Source: Saprospiraceae bacterium
Lineage (GTDB): Bacteria; Bacteroidota; Bacteroidia; Chitinophagales; Saprospiraceae
Length of the DNA: 36,138 bases
Assembly (NCBI GenBank): GCA_022448955.1
Contig: JAKVCU010000092.1
Location: 1 to 36,138 of the forward strand
Direction of reading: 5' to 3'
Position 1 is the stretch's first letter; each line of letters begins with the position of its first letter. The notes beneath the pieces are model-generated. The model did not search any database. It was not told the origin of the DNA and worked only from the letters and a program-made list of their open reading frames with translations. Shown here one piece after another: positions 34,694-36,138 of this stretch. The position numbers and the translations under genes were made by a program.

Positions 34694-34720
34694 AAAAAAA
34701 ATACCAGCCTTTGCTGGTAT
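34694..34720 (-). terminator. Minus-strand Rho-independent terminator without an obvious gene
   Basis: Perfect 8-bp stem ATACCAGC (34701-34708) with GCTGGTAT (34713-34720), four-base loop. Read on the minus strand it is followed by a run of T (34701-34694). The plus-strand tail TCTTCATTTC is much weaker. The nearest minus-strand gene stops about 800 bp away at 35527. Confidence 0.65.
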
Positions 34721-34735
34721 TCTTCATTTCAAGGA

Positions 34736-34755
34736 ACGGTTTCTACAGAAACCGT
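34736..34755. repeat. Perfect hairpin ACGGTTTC/GAAACCGT
   Basis: Eight-bp perfect stem ACGGTTTC (34736-34743), loop TACA, GAAACCGT (34748-34755). It has no T tract on either side, so it is not a terminator by itself. It lies 15 bases from the hairpin at 34701-34720. Confidence 0.65.
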
Positions 34756-34984
34756 ACTACTTGTTTGCATTACCCAGTATTACTATTACCATTTACATGT
34801 TCACAATGTCATTACTAAAACATAATTAATGTTAATGAACATCATGAAAATCATTTAAGCTCAATCGTTTTCAAAAAAGTAACTGTGGCGAATAAATCTC
34901 AAAAAATAGCGTGTATGCTTGAATGATTCTATTCTTTTATGATTACCCTAAAATCTTTAAGGATTTTTAATTTGACCAAATAGC

Positions 34985-35036
34985 GTCAACAGTTTTCTAA
35001 TTGTCCATTTAAAATGATGAATAGAGAACTGTTGAC
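34985..35036. repeat. Long inverted repeat in the gene-free region
   Basis: GTCAACAGTTTTCTA (34985-34999) pairs with TAGAGAACTGTTGAC (35022-35036) over 15 positions with one U-G pair and a 22-nt loop. AGC/GCT extends it outward after a one-base bulge. It codes for nothing recognisable. Confidence 0.75.
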
Positions 35037-35161
35037 AGCTTTAGTTAGAAGAACAAGTTTTATCTAAATTAAATGATTTTGGGATTGATTGTACCAGCTT
35101 ATTGTGTGAACAAGAAAATATTCGGATGAACAATCATCTGGGGAGGGTGAAATATAAAATT

Positions 35162-35227
35162 GAAAGATTTGCTATTCGTATTTATGATTGATAAATAATT
35201 AAAAATCTACGAATAGCATCATCTTTC
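35162..35227. repeat. Two-part hairpin with 18 paired positions
   Basis: GAAAGAT (35162-35168) pairs with ATCTTTC (35221-35227) and, after a small internal loop, TGCTATTCGTA (35170-35180) pairs with TACGAATAGCA (35208-35218), all perfect. The loop holds a minor TTTAT/ATAAA pair. The shape resembles a structured RNA or an element end. Confidence 0.75.
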
Positions 35228-35230
35228 GAA

Positions 35231-35259
35231 CGCCCAGATTATATAATGGTATCTAGGCG
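35231..35259. repeat. Hairpin CGCCCAGAT/ATCTAGGCG
   Basis: CGCCCAGAT (35231-35239) pairs with ATCTAGGCG (35251-35259) except at one position, with an 11-base loop. It starts four bases after the preceding hairpin ends. It was checked as a tRNA arm and does not fit. Confidence 0.55.
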
Positions 35260-35372
35260 TGTACAGCAAATTTTGGGATGGCTTTTATTCCTTAATGTTA
35301 AAATCTAATGCTTCACTTTGAGAATAGGAATAACTTTAATTTTATTGGTGAAATAAAGTACTTAGTATCTAG

Positions 35373-35500
35373 TTCGAAAAATTGGCACGATAAAATCTTA
35401 GTCTAAGACCGCCAGTTTTTAGTCCTTCCAAAAGTCATGCATAATTTTTCTGTCGTCGTCAACTTACTATTTTTAGACTGCCAAAACTATTTGGTAGCCA
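35373..35500 (-). repeat. Dispersed intergenic repeat, copy D (reversed, diverged)
   Basis: Read on the minus strand it gives TCTAAAAATAGTAAG, ATTATGCATGACTTTTGGAA and ATTTTATCGTGCCAATT in the same order and spacing as copy A (TCAAAAATAGTAAG, GTTACGCATGATTTTTGAA, ATTTTATTGTACCAATT). A TAGTTTTG promoter-like box lies at its left end (35489-35482, minus strand). The outer left end seen in copies A, B and E is not recognisable. Confidence 0.65.
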
Positions 35501-35526
35501 CTCGTTATAAGTATTGACGCTCCAAC

Positions 35527-35769
35527 TTATTTTAAGATGTCTTCAACGGTAGTGATTGTTCCGTCTGGGTTTTTAATTCGTTGTCCAATGGAGTAAACCC
35601 CAGATGAAACCAATTTGTAGCCAAAAAAGTCTTTTTTGATTTCTTCACTAATTTTAGTAGATGTTATGAGCATCTCTTTTCCTTTGAGCTCTCCCCTTAG
35701 ATTTTCGTTTAAAGCGCGTCTAGCCAATTCTCTAGCTTTTTTACGTAGGAAGGTGTTGCTTGTTGTCAT
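35527..35769 (-). CDS. Small protein of unknown function
   Basis: Protein of 80 residues, unrecognised. The N-terminal half is a basic amphipathic helix (NTFLRKKARELARRALNENLRG); the C-terminal half looks like short strands (LVSSGVYSIGQRIKNPDGTITTVEDILK). There is no signal peptide or membrane segment, so it is probably cytosolic and possibly nucleic-acid or protein binding. ATG at 35769 is the only sensible start. Codon use and composition agree with the other genes, which supports it as real, but no partner or operon is visible. It sits between the hairpin-rich gap and an AT-rich gap leading to repeat copy E. Confidence 0.55.
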   Translation of the reverse strand: MTTSNTFLRKKARELARRALNENLRGELKGKEMLITSTKISEEIKKDFFGYKLVSSGVYSIGQRIKNPDGTITTVEDILK

Positions 35770-36066
35770 GGTGCTTTGTTTTTAACAAGTAGTGTGTTTA
35801 GTGGCTTATGTAAAACATTTGATTAGGCTAAAAAAAGGTTCTCAAATATATAAAAATAAATTTATTTCAGTGATTTGAAGTGATTATTAAAGGATAGTGA
35901 TTTTGATTATTGCTATTATTGAGAAATTAATTTTGTAAATTGTTTAAATTTTAGTTTTTTTTTCTAATTTTTAATGTTATTTTTTATTTATAATCTGTGA
36001 CATGGTAAAATTGATAATTTTTAAGGAAATTCAATCCTTTAGGGTATTTATTTTAAGTATTTTTAA

Positions 36067-36138
36067 TAAGCGGCTAGTCAAAATTGCTTGTATAATAAAA
36101 TTGTCCCTTCGAAAATTATAAGTAACTGACGATAGGAA
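36067..36138 (+). repeat. Dispersed intergenic repeat, copy E (cut by the window end)
   Basis: TAAGCGGCTAGTCAAAATTG, then CTTGTATAATAAAATT, is nearly identical to positions 18-50 of copy A. CGAAAATTATAAGTAACTGACGATAG resembles copies A and B over its 26 bases. The copy runs off the window, so its right end is unseen. Confidence 0.8.

Noticed and set aside
35231-35259. Hairpin considered as part of a tRNA
   Set aside because: No acceptor stem, anticodon arm or T loop can be built around it.

Overview
The window comes from a low-GC member of the Bacteroidota, most plausibly a marine or aquatic Saprospiria-like bacterium. The phylum is supported by three proteins with type IX secretion (T9SS) C-terminal sorting domains (6148-7383, 8977-12084, 32990-34573), a DUF4249 lipoprotein next to a TonB receptor that has STN and carboxypeptidase-like domains, a FecR/ECF sigma pair, an ATP-type PEP carboxykinase, and promoter boxes of the Bacteroidota form TAnnTTTG. 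The lower-level placement is an inference. It looks like ordinary chromosome: no phage, transposase, CRISPR, rRNA or tRNA was recognised.

Layout. 1-1020: an intergenic repeat running into a sulfotransferase gene. 1084-5981: a thioredoxin-fold lipoprotein, then an ScfR/RamB-type regulator divergent from pckA, with a palindromic operator candidate over the pckA promoter. 6148-12084: a secreted beta-propeller protein, a hotdog thioesterase, a beta-barrel protein and a 1035-residue T9SS cargo protein. 12593-15678: a GH63-like and a GH13 glycosidase in tandem. 15789-18437: two lipoproteins that are beta-propellers of different repeat types. 18688-24714: a small secreted protein, a BASS-family sodium symporter with a striking promoter palindrome, a lipocalin-like protein, PriA and an aldo/keto reductase. 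25249-32291, all on the minus strand: SSS symporter, ECF sigma factor, FecR anti-sigma, TonB receptor and DUF4249 lipoprotein, read as one regulated uptake module. 32476-34573: a redoxin gene coupled to a fused cytochrome c / copper monooxygenase-like protein. 34574-35526: a gene-free stretch crowded with perfect inverted repeats. 35527-35769: a small unknown gene.

The most unusual feature is a dispersed intergenic repeat family of about 130-190 bp. Five copies were found by eye (1-192, 7891-8067, 18551-18674, 35373-35500 reversed, 36067 to the window end). They share nested inverted repeats, matching ends and an associated GC-rich palindrome. They encode nothing recognisable, and their base changes tend to keep RNA pairing through G-U wobble in one orientation. 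It may be a nonautonomous mobile element or a structured RNA family. Two further candidates for undescribed RNA are the minus-strand terminator-bounded gap at 24819-25110 and the hairpin island at 34600-35260.
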